DNA from: Bacilli bacterium
GTDB lineage: Bacteria; Bacillota_I; Bacilli_A; RFN20; CAG-826
Assembly (NCBI GenBank): GCA_017502465.1
Contig: JAFVUY010000012.1
Coordinates: 93,983-157,982, forward strand
Length of the DNA stretch: 64,000 nucleotides
Reading direction: 5' to 3'
The position numbers were made by a program, and so were the translations under genes. The notes below the pieces were generated by a model, which saw only the letters and a list, made by a program, of their open reading frames with translations, did not search any database and had not been told where the DNA came from. Shown piece after piece: positions 43,129 through 53,011 of the stretch (position 1 is the stretch's first letter; the number at the start of each line of letters is the position of its first letter).

Positions 43129-44263
43129 TTACCTCTTCTACTTTGTTTATTACTTTGCCATCTTTAAAGATGGTTTCTGTTTTGTCATTTGGGTTTAGTT
43201 CTTTAACACTTTTAACAACTTTGCCATCACTTGTTCTTGTAATTGAATATCCCCTTTCAAGTACTTTAGTAGGATTTAAATTATCCAAATTTGAATTATA
43301 GGCATCTACTTTATTTAGCGTTGTGGTTATTTTATTTCTAATGAAATAATCCATTTTTTCATCAATGCTTTTGATATTGTTTAATTTATTGGCAACTTGT
43401 CTTCTTAAAGCGTTTTCCATTTGTTCTTCTGCATCATCGAGTTGTTGGAATATTTCTCTTTTGTCGATTGTTGCTTTTTCTGCCGCTCCCGTTGGAGTAC
43501 TAACTCTAGCGTCCGCTACAAAATCCACTAATGTAAAATCTATTTCATGGCCAACAGCGGCAATTACAGGCATTTTGGAGGTTGAAATTGCTCTAACTAA
43601 GGTTTCATCATTAAATGCGTTCAAATCCTCGCTAGCGCCGCCTCCACGGCCGATTATAAGCGTATCTAGCGGATAAATTTGGCTTAATTCAAAAGCTTTC
43701 AATAAACTTTTAGGTGCTTCTTCCCCTTGAACCAATGATGGAAACACAAATATTTCAACAGTTGGAAGTCTTCTTTTTATGTTGGTAAGAATATCTTTAA
43801 GGGCTGCACTATTAAGAGCAGAAATAACACCTATCCGATTAGGATATTTATTAATTGGTCTTTTTCTTGATTCATCAAAAAGTCCTTCAGCTTGTAATTT
43901 CCTTTTTAATTCTTCTAATTCAACAAGCATTTGTCCTTGGCCAGTAGATTGCATATGTTCGACATAAAGTTGATAAGAACCTCTTGCCTCATAAACAGAA
44001 ACAGAAGCAAAACAAATTACTTCGTCTCCATCCTTTGGGACAAAAGCAAGTTTTCTACTCGCATTATTAAACATAACAGCACCTATGGTGCTCTTTTTAT
44101 CTTTTAAAGAAAAATAGCAGTGCCCATTCGGACCTACTTTAAAATTTGATATTTCTCCTTTAACCATTAAATATTTGAGATTTTCGTCTTGAGAAAATAT
44201 CTTTTTGATATATTCATTAACTTGAGAAACCGTTACCGCAAATGTCTCAGGTTTTAAATTCAT
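43115..44263 (-). CDS. xseA: Exodeoxyribonuclease VII large subunit (XseA)
   Basis: 382 aa. N-terminal OB domain (VSQVNEYIKKIFSQDENLKYLMVKGEISNFKVGPNGHCYFSLKD), then the catalytic core with GVISALNSAALKDIL, IGRGGGASEDLNAFNDE and VIAAVGHEIDFTLVDFVADARVSTPTGAAE. The coiled-coil that holds XseB is shorter than in E. coli, ending in GYSITR near the C-terminus. Overlaps nusB by one base and xseB by 14, so the three are coupled. Confidence 0.95.
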   Translation of the reverse strand: MNLKPETFAVTVSQVNEYIKKIFSQDENLKYLMVKGEISNFKVGPNGHCYFSLKDKKSTIGAVMFNNASRKLAFVPKDGDEVICFASVSVYEARGSYQLYVEHMQSTGQGQMLVELEELKRKLQAEGLFDESRKRPINKYPNRIGVISALNSAALKDILTNIKRRLPTVEIFVFPSLVQGEEAPKSLLKAFELSQIYPLDTLIIGRGGGASEDLNAFNDETLVRAISTSKMPVIAAVGHEIDFTLVDFVADARVSTPTGAAEKATIDKREIFQQLDDAEEQMENALRRQVANKLNNIKSIDEKMDYFIRNKITTTLNKVDAYNSNLDNLNPTKVLERGYSITRTSDGKVVKSVKELNPNDKTETIFKDGKVINKVEEVIENE

Positions 44264-44679
44264 TAATTAATTACCTCATCTAATATAGCGTTGATAAAAG
44301 AAGCTTGTTTTTCATCAATATAATTCTTCGCTAACGAAACAGCGATATCGATGATGATAGATTTATCGGTTTTTTCTACCAAGTAGAAATGAGCATATGA
44401 CATTAATAAAATAGCTTGAGTAAGCAAAGGGATTCTTTCCCACTTCCAGTTTTTAAGATGTGGAACAAAAGCATCTTTAATAGTTCCATAGTTTTGTAAA
44501 GAGCTAGAAACTACTTTGATAATAAAAGGATCGCATTGTTCAAAAGGAGCTTCGCAAAGATTGGAAATTAATTCTCTTGCGTCGCGATAAATCTTTCCGC
44601 TACCGAAAACGAAGTCGTTAAGTTCGTTATATATAACGGTCATAATAATGTAATGCGATTGATTTCGTGTAATTTTCAT
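44263..44679 (-). CDS. nusB: Transcription antitermination protein NusB
   Basis: 138 aa all-helical RNA-binding protein that works with NusE (S10) on boxA in rRNA leaders. The start MKITRNQSHYIIMTVIYNEL replaces the usual RxxARexALQaLYq. The ILLMSYAHFYLVEKTDKSIIIDIAVSLAKNYIDEKQASFINAILDEV end is typical NusB. It starts 2 nt after the upstream membrane-protein gene and is coupled to xseA. Confidence 0.9.
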   Translation of the reverse strand: MKITRNQSHYIIMTVIYNELNDFVFGSGKIYRDARELISNLCEAPFEQCDPFIIKVVSSSLQNYGTIKDAFVPHLKNWKWERIPLLTQAILLMSYAHFYLVEKTDKSIIIDIAVSLAKNYIDEKQASFINAILDEVIN

Positions 44680-44681
44680 CT

Positions 44682-45233
44682 TTATTCTTCTCCTTTAAGT
44701 TTGTTGTATTTCAATGCGATTTTAATAATGTTGAAGTATTCATATACCGCTATCGCAAGGAAAGCGATAATAATGATATGTATGCCTGCGATTAACCAAA
44801 GGTTAGAAGTCGATTCACCCACGAAATTAAGCGGGATAATGCAGAACATATCAATAATATAGAGGCTAAACCCAAGGAAGAGAGGGACTCTTTTTCCTTG
44901 TTGGGCAAACACCCCACAAATGATCATCCCTGTTCCTGAGGCAATCGCGACAATAGTAGAGATGATATACCATAAAAAGTTTAATTTCTCCATTGATTGG
45001 ATTGACATAAGCAATCTGATGATTAAATTATTTGAAGCAAAGCATAAGAAAGGATTGAAAACGTAAGGTTCATTATTTAGTTGAATAAAGGCAACTATTA
45101 AACCAATTACATTTAACACTCCCGCCCACACAAGAATTTGAGATGATTTTCTATATCTAGAAAAAGCCTTGTTGTGCGCTTCTTCATATGTCAGCGGTTT
45201 CTTACTTTTTTTGGTTTTCTTTGATTTAGGCAT
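44682..45233 (-). CDS. Four-helix membrane protein of unknown function
   Basis: 183 aa. A Lys-rich start (MPKSKKTKKSKK) is followed by about four hydrophobic segments (around residues 34-52, 64-78, 88-110, 115-135 and 142-166, two of them weak). I do not recognise a family. It sits inside the yqhY-nusB pair, overlapping yqhY by 8 bp and ending 2 nt before nusB, so it is cotranscribed with transcription and envelope-linked genes. Other Bacilli usually lack a gene here. The positive N-terminus suggests a cytoplasmic N-end. Confidence 0.75.
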   Translation of the reverse strand: MPKSKKTKKSKKPLTYEEAHNKAFSRYRKSSQILVWAGVLNVIGLIVAFIQLNNEPYVFNPFLCFASNNLIIRLLMSIQSMEKLNFLWYIISTIVAIASGTGMIICGVFAQQGKRVPLFLGFSLYIIDMFCIIPLNFVGESTSNLWLIAGIHIIIIAFLAIAVYEYFNIIKIALKYNKLKGEE

Positions 45234-45573
45234 CTAAAATAGACTCCACCTTAACTTGAACATCAAAAGGAACTTGATCGGTTACCGCCAAGAAAGCTCT
45301 CGTGATTTCATTTTGAATCATTGTACACGCTTCGACTGGGGCAATTGTTTTTTTGATATCAACAGAAACCCATGTATGAACAATTCCACGTCTAATTGTG
45401 GTAACAACTGGGCTATGTAATTTGATAATTTGTTTCTTCTTCATCTTTGAGTCAGATAAAGAAACATCAGGAATATTTTCTAGGGCTTTTTTGATAATTT
45501 CTTCGAAAACTCTTAATGAAATAGCCATTTTTCCAGATTTTGAATAATCTTCGATGTAAATAAAATTTGCCAT
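45226..45573 (-). CDS. Asp23/Gls24 family protein (YqhY-like)
   Basis: 115 aa. Central SPVVTTIRRGIVHTWVSVDIKKTIAPVEACTMIQNEITRAFLAVTDQVPFDVQVKVESI has the family's alternating beta pattern and the final V-x-I-x-V-x-x-I. In B. subtilis YqhY lies just upstream of nusB and modulates acetyl-CoA carboxylase. The same place here supports the call, although no acc genes are near. It begins 9 nt after tkt. Confidence 0.82.
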   Translation of the reverse strand: MANFIYIEDYSKSGKMAISLRVFEEIIKKALENIPDVSLSDSKMKKKQIIKLHSPVVTTIRRGIVHTWVSVDIKKTIAPVEACTMIQNEITRAFLAVTDQVPFDVQVKVESILDA

Positions 45574-45582
45574 AACGACCTC

Positions 45583-47559
45583 CTATTTTCTTAATTTGAG
45601 AATTGCTTGAAGGATAGCTTCTTCTGTAAAACCAAATTTATTAAAGACATCTTTCATTGGAGCGCTTGCACCAAATGTATCGATTCCGATACAATGCTTT
45701 GCCCATTTATGCCAACCAAAGGTTGAAAGCGCCTCAATAGAAATAATATTTTCGTATTTAGTGCCAAGAACGGATTTTTGATATTCAATATTTTGTTTTT
45801 CAAAAAGTTCAACACATGGCATAGAGACAACGCGAACATCAATTCCTAATTCAATTAAAGCAACTTGAATTTTTACAGCGAGTGACACTTCGCTACCAGT
45901 AGCAATAATTGTGTAATCTATTTTTTCTTTTTCATTAGAAACTACATATGCACCTTTACTAACTTTTTGAGCATCACTTCCCTCTAATAAAGGCAAGTTT
46001 TGTCTAGAAAGAATTAAGGCTGTTGGAGTTTGTGTACTTGCTAAAGCAAGTTGATATGCTCCATAAGTTTCATTAATATCGCAAGGTCTAATAACATTGA
46101 GATTTGGAATGCTACGTAACATTGCTAATTGTTCTATTGGTTGATGAGTTGGTCCATCTTCTCCAACTGCGATTGAGTCATGTGAGAATAAATAAATTGC
46201 TGGTAAATGAGATAAAGCAGCCATTCTGATAGCGGCTTTCATGTAATCCGCAAAGACCAAGAAACATCCAACATATGTTCTTAATCCGCCATGGAGCAAG
46301 ATACCATTTTGAATAGAAGACATAGCAAATTCTCTAATACCCCAGTTGACATTGTGGCCCCAAGGTGTTTCAGGTGTGAAATTAATTCCACCATCTAATT
46401 TTGTCATTACTGAACTTGCAACATCTGCGCTTCCACCAATAAGGTTTGGCATAGCCAACATATAGCTATTAAGAGCTTTTTGACTTGCTGCACGTGTGGA
46501 AATTGAAGTGTCTTTAGCAAAAGTTGGGAATTCTCTTGGAAGATATTCTGAAACATCGTTTCTAGATAAAGATAAGAATCTTGATTTTTCAACAGGATAT
46601 TTCTTTCCATATTCATTTAATAATTCAAGGTAATCTTCTTTTGCGATGACACCTCTAGTAACAAATGTTTTTCTAAAATGATCATAAACTTCTTGAGGAA
46701 CACTGAATTCTGGATATTTGTATTTATAAACTTTCGTTTTGACACGAAGTCCTTCGTTATCACCCAAAGGTGAACCATGAACTTTGCTTGTTCCTTGATT
46801 GATAGAACCGTATCCAATAACCGTTCTAACGATAATTAAGGTTGGTTTATCAATTGATGTTTTAGCGACCTTGATTGCTTTATCAATACTTCTAATATCG
46901 TTGCCATCTTTAACTTCAAGAACATCCCATCCAGAAGCGATAAATCTTCCTTTAACCGATTCAGAGAAAGATAAATTTAATCCACCGTCTAAAGTAATAT
47001 TGTTTGAGTCATAAAATAAAATTAATTTACTTAATTTATGGTGTCCCGCAAAAGATATAGCTTCTTGGGAGATACCTTCTTGTAAACAGCCATCACCGCA
47101 TAGACAATATGTATAATGATTCATTAATTTATCACCATCAGGATATGCTGCAGCGATTGAACGTTGAGCAACTGCCATACCAACAGCTTGAGCGATACCT
47201 TGTCCTAAAGGACCACTTGTCGCATCAACACCTCTAGTCCATTTATATTCAGGGTGACCAGGAGTTAAAGAATTGATTTGTCTAAATTTCTTTAAGTCAT
47301 CGATAGCTAAACCGTAGCCACATAAATGTAGCATTGCATAAAGCAATGAAGAAGCGTGTCCTGCACTTAAAACAAATCTATCTCTATTAACCCAGTTAGG
47401 ATCATGTGGGTCACTAACAAGATGCTTTGTAAATAAAGTATAAAGAATAGGGGCGCTACCTAAGGCCATACCAGGGTGTCCTGATTTAGCTTTGTTAATC
47501 ATATCAATACACAAAGATCTAATTGCAGCGATTGATAATTTGGAAATTTTAGAACTCAT
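45583..47559 (-). CDS. tkt: Transketolase
   Basis: 658 aa thiamine-diphosphate enzyme of the pentose phosphate pathway. N-terminal SGHPGMALGSAPI, the TPP-binding GDGCLQEGISQEAISFAGHHKLSKLILFYDSNNITLDG, and the central GVDATSGPLGQG are seen. The C-terminal part has FTPETPWGHNVNWGIREFAMSSIQNGI with the catalytic Glu, and HDSIAVGEDGPTHQPIEQL. AGGAGG is 8 nt before the ATG. Its promoter region carries a TTAGTA repeat overlapping a -10 candidate (TATACT). The run continues into yqhY. Confidence 0.96.
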   Translation of the reverse strand: MSSKISKLSIAAIRSLCIDMINKAKSGHPGMALGSAPILYTLFTKHLVSDPHDPNWVNRDRFVLSAGHASSLLYAMLHLCGYGLAIDDLKKFRQINSLTPGHPEYKWTRGVDATSGPLGQGIAQAVGMAVAQRSIAAAYPDGDKLMNHYTYCLCGDGCLQEGISQEAISFAGHHKLSKLILFYDSNNITLDGGLNLSFSESVKGRFIASGWDVLEVKDGNDIRSIDKAIKVAKTSIDKPTLIIVRTVIGYGSINQGTSKVHGSPLGDNEGLRVKTKVYKYKYPEFSVPQEVYDHFRKTFVTRGVIAKEDYLELLNEYGKKYPVEKSRFLSLSRNDVSEYLPREFPTFAKDTSISTRAASQKALNSYMLAMPNLIGGSADVASSVMTKLDGGINFTPETPWGHNVNWGIREFAMSSIQNGILLHGGLRTYVGCFLVFADYMKAAIRMAALSHLPAIYLFSHDSIAVGEDGPTHQPIEQLAMLRSIPNLNVIRPCDINETYGAYQLALASTQTPTALILSRQNLPLLEGSDAQKVSKGAYVVSNEKEKIDYTIIATGSEVSLAVKIQVALIELGIDVRVVSMPCVELFEKQNIEYQKSVLGTKYENIISIEALSTFGWHKWAKHCIGIDTFGASAPMKDVFNKFGFTEEAILQAILKLRK

Positions 47560-47573
47560 ATTCGTTCCTCCTA

Positions 47574-47601
47574 ATAGTAGTAAATTAGTATAATTTTAGT
47601 A
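47574..47601 (+). repeat. 11-bp phased TTAGTA triple repeat (copy 6)
   Basis: + strand ATAGTA (47574), TTAGTA (47585), TTAGTA (47596). It lies upstream of tkt but in the opposite orientation to the gene, overlapping the candidate -10 TATACT (- strand 47592-47587). Confidence 0.6.
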
Positions 47602-47624
47602 TTTATATAAACTAAGTTTATAAA

Positions 47625-49349
47625 CTACTTTTTAATCTCAATTCCTAAGTCGTTTAATTGTTCTTCATCAACGCATGAAGGAGCGTTAGTCATTGGACAA
47701 ACTGCTGCTAAGTTTTTAGGGAAAGCGATAACGTCTCTGATGTTATCAGTACCACCTAAAATCATCGCTAATCTGTCTAAGCCGAATGCCATACCTGCGT
47801 GTGGAGGTGTTCCATATTGGAAGGCATCGATAAAGAAACCAAATTTTCTTTGAATATCTTCTTCTGTCAAACCTAAGACTTCGAAGATTTTCTTTTGAAC
47901 GTTTTGGTCATAAATACGGAGTGATCCACCGCCAGCTTCGTAACCATTTATGACTATGTCATAAGCATATGTTAATATTTTTGTTGGGTCTGAATCTAAA
48001 TAATGCAAATCTTCATCTCTGGGTCTAGTGAATGGGTGATGGGTAGATGTAATCGCACCACTTTCAACATCTCTTTCAAATAATGGGAAGTCGACAACCC
48101 AAAGTAAATCATATGTGTTAGGTTTGATTAAATTTAGTTCTCTTGCATATTTACATCTAAGTGCGCCTAATAAAGGCATGACTCTATTGTATGGTCCAGC
48201 GGCAATTAAAATAATATCGTTGTTTTTAGCCTTGAATTCTTCAATTAAACCAACTTGTTGGTTTTCGTCCAAGAACTTAAGGAAAGAACCTGTTAATGCG
48301 CCGTTTTCGATTTTTAAAACGGTTATACCACCTAATCCATACTTCTTAGCTTCTAAATTTAGGTTATCTATCACTTTTCTTGATGTGGATTGAGCTACAT
48401 TTTCAACCTTGATACCAGAAATAGCTTCTGCGGTTTGGTATCCCACAAATGAGGAATTAATCAATAAATCTTTAAGATTGTGTAATTCCATACCAAAACG
48501 TGTATCAGGTTTGTCACTTCCGTATGTGTCCATAGCGTATTGATATGGGATTCTACGTAATGGTAATTTAACATCATAGTTTACTGTGCTTTTAAAGATT
48601 TCTTTAATCAATCCTTCCATCATTGTTAAGAATTGATCTTGGTCTAAAAAAGATGTTTCAATATCAATTTGTGTAAAGTCTGGTTGTCTATCTGCACGTA
48701 AGTCTTCATCTCTAAAGCAACGAGCAATTTGATAATATCTTTCAAAGCCACCAATCATTAACAATTGTTTAAACAATTGAGGACTTTGTGGCAAAGCATA
48801 AAACCTTCCTTGATGGACTCTTGAAGGAACCAAATAGTCTCTTGCACCTTCAGGTGTAGATAAAGTTAAAATTGGTGTTTCAACTTCTACGAATTTATAA
48901 GAGTCTAAATAACGATGTGTCGCCATTTTGATATTATGGCGAATATCTAAATAATGTTGCATTATTGGTCTTCTAAGATCTAAATATCTATATTTAAGTC
49001 TTGTATCTTCTAATGCGTCAGTTTCATCAGCAATAATTAAAGGTGTAGTTTTTGCTGTATTGATTAATGTAATTTCTTTGGCAACCACTTCAATTTGGCC
49101 AGTTTTCAAATTAGGGTTTGGATTATCTTTTTTGGAGACAATGCCTTTGACAGAAATAACATATTCATTTCTAATATCGGGGCACTCAACATCTTCATTG
49201 ACGACTACTTGAATGATTCCAGAGCGGTCTCTTAAGTCAATAAACAAAATAGAACCAAGGTTTCTTCTTTTGGAAACCCATCCTACTAAAGAAACTTCTT
49301 GTCCGACATTATTTAGGTTTAATTCAGTATTAAAACAAGTTCTTTCCAT
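47625..49349 (-). CDS. aspS: Aspartyl-tRNA synthetase
   Basis: 574 aa class IIb enzyme. N-terminal OB anticodon domain (GWVSKRRNLGSILFIDLRDRSGIIQVV), motif 2 FERYYQIARCFRDEDLRADRQPDFTQID, the bacterial GAD insertion, and motif 3 GMAFGLDRLAMILGG. The ATG at 49349 follows AAGGAGG. An upstream in-frame start would run into hisS. The ribosome binding site lies inside the last codons of hisS, only 2 nt separating the genes. Whether it charges only tRNA-Asp or also tRNA-Asn is not resolved here. Confidence 0.95.
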   Translation of the reverse strand: MERTCFNTELNLNNVGQEVSLVGWVSKRRNLGSILFIDLRDRSGIIQVVVNEDVECPDIRNEYVISVKGIVSKKDNPNPNLKTGQIEVVAKEITLINTAKTTPLIIADETDALEDTRLKYRYLDLRRPIMQHYLDIRHNIKMATHRYLDSYKFVEVETPILTLSTPEGARDYLVPSRVHQGRFYALPQSPQLFKQLLMIGGFERYYQIARCFRDEDLRADRQPDFTQIDIETSFLDQDQFLTMMEGLIKEIFKSTVNYDVKLPLRRIPYQYAMDTYGSDKPDTRFGMELHNLKDLLINSSFVGYQTAEAISGIKVENVAQSTSRKVIDNLNLEAKKYGLGGITVLKIENGALTGSFLKFLDENQQVGLIEEFKAKNNDIILIAAGPYNRVMPLLGALRCKYARELNLIKPNTYDLLWVVDFPLFERDVESGAITSTHHPFTRPRDEDLHYLDSDPTKILTYAYDIVINGYEAGGGSLRIYDQNVQKKIFEVLGLTEEDIQRKFGFFIDAFQYGTPPHAGMAFGLDRLAMILGGTDNIRDVIAFPKNLAAVCPMTNAPSCVDEEQLNDLGIEIKK

Positions 49350-49351
49350 CG

Positions 49352-50725
49352 TTAGTCCTCCTTTTTGTGGTGATGGCCACAGCAGCAATGTTCGTGATCA
49401 CCATCACAATCGCAATCACAATCATCTCCGCAACATTCACATTCGTGCTTTTCACTTTCCAAAATTGAATCTATGTATTCAATAAGATCACCAGCACCAA
49501 CTAATTCTTGTTCGCTAGTGGATAAATTCTTAACCAAAACAGAGTTTTGTTCTAATTCACTTTCGCCAATAATGATTGCAAATTTAGCGTTCTTTTTAAC
49601 CGCTTTTTTAATCATTGTGCCGAGTTTTGTTCCATCTAAACAAATTTCTGTGCGGTATCCAGCAACCCTTAATGCTGTTGCAATCATTAATGCAGCGTCG
49701 TTTTCATCTTCGGTTAATGGAATTAAATAGTTAATTAATGGATTTGGATTATCAGGTAAGATTTCATCGTCACTCATAACGTTTACAACTCTTTCAATAC
49801 CGAACGAGAATCCAACGCCATGCATGTCTGGTCCACCAAATTCAGAAACTAATTTATCATAGTGACCACCGGCACCAATAGCGCCGTAATTTTGTCCTTT
49901 TTTAGATGTGTAATGGAATTCAAAAACAGTCTCGCTGTAATAATCCAATCCACGAACTAATGTATCATCCACTTCAAATGGAATTTCTAAAAGTTCTAAA
50001 GAACGGCACACTTTTTCAAACCTTTCTTGTGCTTCTTCACTTAAGTATTCATTGATTTTTGGAGCGTGTCTTACGATTTCTTGGTCTTCTTTAACCTTGC
50101 AATCTAAAATTCTTAATGGGTTTAATTCATATCTTGATTTACAATCAGGACACATATTTTCAATATGTTGAGAGAAAAAATCTTTTAATGCAGCTTTATA
50201 GTCTTCTCTAGATTTATCATCACCTAATGTGTTGATTTTTAATGTTACATCTGTAAAACCTAATGTGGCTAAAATTGTATATCCAAGAACAATAACTTCA
50301 ACATCTAAAGTTGGGTTATTAGCGCCAACTAATTCAACGCCAAATTGGTTAAATTGACGATATCTTCCAAGTTGAGGTCTTTCATATCTAAAGACTGGAC
50401 CGGAATAATATTGCTTAATTGGTAAATCAGCAGTTGCATATAATTTATTTTGAACGATTGTTCTAATGATACCTGCGGTAAATTCTGGACGCAAAGTTAA
50501 AGAACGTCCACCTTTATCTAAAAAAGTGTACATTTCTTTTCTAACAACGTCACTACCTTCGCCAACACCGCGAACAAACACTTCGCTATGTTCTAACACA
50601 GGTGGTCTCATTTCATCGAAACCATAAAGTTCGGCGACTGCCTTCATTACGGATTCGACATATTGGAAACTTGTAGAATCTTTTCCAAAAATATCTCTTG
50701 TTCCTTTTACGTTCTTAACTTCCAT
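49352..50725 (-). CDS. hisS: Histidyl-tRNA synthetase with Cys/His-rich C-terminal tail
   Basis: 457 aa class II enzyme. Motif 1 VLEHSEVFVRGVGEGSDVV, motif 2 RPEFTAGIIRTI and PVFRYERPQLGRYRQFNQFG, the HisA motifs LVRGLDYYSETVFEF and GAIGAGGHYDKL, and motif 3 GVGFSFGIERV. The anticodon domain ends near EYIDSILES. After it comes an extra tail of about 35 residues with nine Cys and six His among Asp/Glu (for example HECECCGDDCDCDCDGDHEH), which looks metal-binding and is not part of the known enzyme fold. Third gene of relA-hisS-aspS. Confidence 0.95.
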   Translation of the reverse strand: MEVKNVKGTRDIFGKDSTSFQYVESVMKAVAELYGFDEMRPPVLEHSEVFVRGVGEGSDVVRKEMYTFLDKGGRSLTLRPEFTAGIIRTIVQNKLYATADLPIKQYYSGPVFRYERPQLGRYRQFNQFGVELVGANNPTLDVEVIVLGYTILATLGFTDVTLKINTLGDDKSREDYKAALKDFFSQHIENMCPDCKSRYELNPLRILDCKVKEDQEIVRHAPKINEYLSEEAQERFEKVCRSLELLEIPFEVDDTLVRGLDYYSETVFEFHYTSKKGQNYGAIGAGGHYDKLVSEFGGPDMHGVGFSFGIERVVNVMSDDEILPDNPNPLINYLIPLTEDENDAALMIATALRVAGYRTEICLDGTKLGTMIKKAVKKNAKFAIIIGESELEQNSVLVKNLSTSEQELVGAGDLIEYIDSILESEKHECECCGDDCDCDCDGDHEHCCCGHHHKKED

Positions 50726-50736
50726 TTTTTCTCTCC

Positions 50737-52965
50737 TTAATGTATGATTCTTCTAACATCGTAAATACTTGCAATGTTTAACAAAACATTGATAACATCA
50801 TTTAATTTTCTAACATGGCTTACTAGGATAGTGGCAGTTACTAACACATTGCCCACGTTGCCAGCGTGTCTTGCGTGTAAGCCTGCTACGTTTAATTTAA
50901 GCGAACTTAAACCATTCATAATATCTAATAACAAGTTCGATCTGTCTTTTGCAGAAATAAGAATGTCAACCGGATATGTCGAATTTTCTAAATCGTCTCT
51001 CCAGAAAACTTCAACTAATCTTTCTTTTGAATTGGCAACATTCGGGCATTCAGACCTATGGACTGTTATTCCTTTTCCTCTTGTGATATACCCAATAATT
51101 TCGTCTCCGGGAATAGGCGTACAGCAATTAGCTAAAGTAATAGCGATTTTTCCAACGCCTTTACAATAAACAGGGCAATTGTCTCTTTTCGGGGCTGTTG
51201 TTTGAGCATTTCCTTTAGGAATACTAATTTTTCTTTTAACATTTAAGAATTCTAAGACTGCTCCTGAAGATGGACTGCGTCCATTAATTCCAAGGAATAA
51301 ATCTTCAAGAGTCTCAAAATTAAATCTTTCAAGTAATTTCTTAAGATTATTTTGGATTAATTCTTCCATTTCGCCTTTGCTATATCCGCGGTCTTTGAAC
51401 GCATCTGCTAAAGAGTTTCTTCCCTTTGCAATACGTTCTTCTCTAATAAGACTAGCATCTTTTTTTGCGATGAATTTTTTAATTGCGCTTTTTGCTTGAG
51501 CACTTCTTACAAAATCTAACCAGCTTTCTTTCGGACCGGTTGATGTTTTAGAAGTTTTGATTTCAACCATATCGCCTGTTTTTAAAACAGTGTTTAATGG
51601 AACCATTACACCGTTTACTATCGCACCAACTGTGGAATCGCCAACTTTTGTGTGAATTCTATAAGCAAAATCAACTGGGGTTGAGCCTTGAGGTAATTCA
51701 ATAACTTTTCCTTTAGGTGTGAAGACATAAACGTTAGCTTCAAAAATATCTTTCGTTAAACTTTCGATGTAATCATGTGCTTCTTCTTGAGCGATGTCTC
51801 TTGAAATAGAGACAAAGTCTCTAAACCAATGTAATTGATTTTCAATTTCTTTTTGTTCTTCTTTGGCGTTATATCCGTCTCTTTCTTTATAAGCCCAGTG
51901 AGCAGCAACACCGACTTCGGCAACTTCATCCATTTCTTTTGTTCTAATTTGAATCTCGTAAATATTTCCATCGCCAGAAACAATTGTGGTGTGAAGCGAT
52001 TGATACATATTTGGTTTAGGCATAGCAATATAATCTTTGAATCTGCCTGGAACAGGTTTATATGTTTGGTGAATCAAACCTAAAATTTCATAACATTGAA
52101 TGTCAGTGTCAGTAATGATTCTAAGGGCTAAAATGTCATAAATTTCTTCGAAAGCATGACCTTTAACAAACATTTTTTCATAAATTGAGTAAATTGACTT
52201 TACTCTAGAAGAAATATCAAAAGGAATCCCTTTTTCAAAAAGAATATCAGCAACCCTTTTCTTGACTGCGTCAAGATTCTTTTTCATTACTTTGGCTTTT
52301 TTACTAAGTAATTTTGTGATTTCTTTATATCTTTCAGGTTCTAAGTATTTTAAGCAAAGGTCTTGCATTTCACTTTTTAATTTATCCAAACCTAATCTAT
52401 GAGCGATAGGGATGAAAACTTCCAAAGATTCTTTTGCAATAGCTTTTTGTCTCTCGGGTGTTAAGGCTCCAAGAGTTCTTAAATTATGTAATCGGTCGGC
52501 AAGTTTGATAATAATAACACGGATATCTTTCGCCATACCTAAGAAAATTTTTCTATGATCTTCTGCTGCAAATTCTTCGCGTTGAATCTTGGAAAGTTTT
52601 AATCTTTGAATTTTCGTGACAGCGTCAACGATTTTAGCAACATCAACACCCCATTTTTCTTCGATATAAGAAATAGGAACATCAGTGTCTTCAACTACGT
52701 CGTGAAGTAAACCTGCAGCAATTGTTGTAGGTCCACATTGAAGAGTCGCTAAAATAAAGGCCACTTCAATTAAATGGTGATGATATGGTTCACCACTTCT
52801 TCGTGTTTGACCTTCGTGTTTTTCAACAACGAATTCGTATGCGTCTTCGATTGATTTCCTATCATTTTCATTAAAAATATAGGAACAATAAAGTTCTTTT
52901 ACATCCGAGAACGAATGTAAAGGGTATCCGCCATTGACCAATAATGTTTCTTTTCTTTCTTTCAT
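50737..52965 (-). CDS. rel: Bifunctional (p)ppGpp synthetase/hydrolase (Rel)
   Basis: 742 aa stringent-response enzyme. The HD hydrolase domain has HHHLIEVAFILATLQ, LLHDVVEDTDVP and ADRLHNLRTL, all apparently intact. The synthetase domain has RVKSIYSIYEKM, DILALRIIT and GRFKDYIAMPKPNMYQSLHTT. Then come TGS (VYVFTPKGKVIELPQGSTPVDFAYRIHT), a zinc-finger-like CCTPIPGDEIIGY region and a C-terminal ACT domain. It should both make and degrade the alarmone, as the single long Rel of Bacillota does. Upstream of hisS-aspS as in B. subtilis. Confidence 0.95.
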   Translation of the reverse strand: MKERKETLLVNGGYPLHSFSDVKELYCSYIFNENDRKSIEDAYEFVVEKHEGQTRRSGEPYHHHLIEVAFILATLQCGPTTIAAGLLHDVVEDTDVPISYIEEKWGVDVAKIVDAVTKIQRLKLSKIQREEFAAEDHRKIFLGMAKDIRVIIIKLADRLHNLRTLGALTPERQKAIAKESLEVFIPIAHRLGLDKLKSEMQDLCLKYLEPERYKEITKLLSKKAKVMKKNLDAVKKRVADILFEKGIPFDISSRVKSIYSIYEKMFVKGHAFEEIYDILALRIITDTDIQCYEILGLIHQTYKPVPGRFKDYIAMPKPNMYQSLHTTIVSGDGNIYEIQIRTKEMDEVAEVGVAAHWAYKERDGYNAKEEQKEIENQLHWFRDFVSISRDIAQEEAHDYIESLTKDIFEANVYVFTPKGKVIELPQGSTPVDFAYRIHTKVGDSTVGAIVNGVMVPLNTVLKTGDMVEIKTSKTSTGPKESWLDFVRSAQAKSAIKKFIAKKDASLIREERIAKGRNSLADAFKDRGYSKGEMEELIQNNLKKLLERFNFETLEDLFLGINGRSPSSGAVLEFLNVKRKISIPKGNAQTTAPKRDNCPVYCKGVGKIAITLANCCTPIPGDEIIGYITRGKGITVHRSECPNVANSKERLVEVFWRDDLENSTYPVDILISAKDRSNLLLDIMNGLSSLKLNVAGLHARHAGNVGNVLVTATILVSHVRKLNDVINVLLNIASIYDVRRIIH

Positions 52966-53011
52966 ACGCCTTTTATTGTATAACTTTTGTATTATTTTTT
53001 GAATAAAAATA

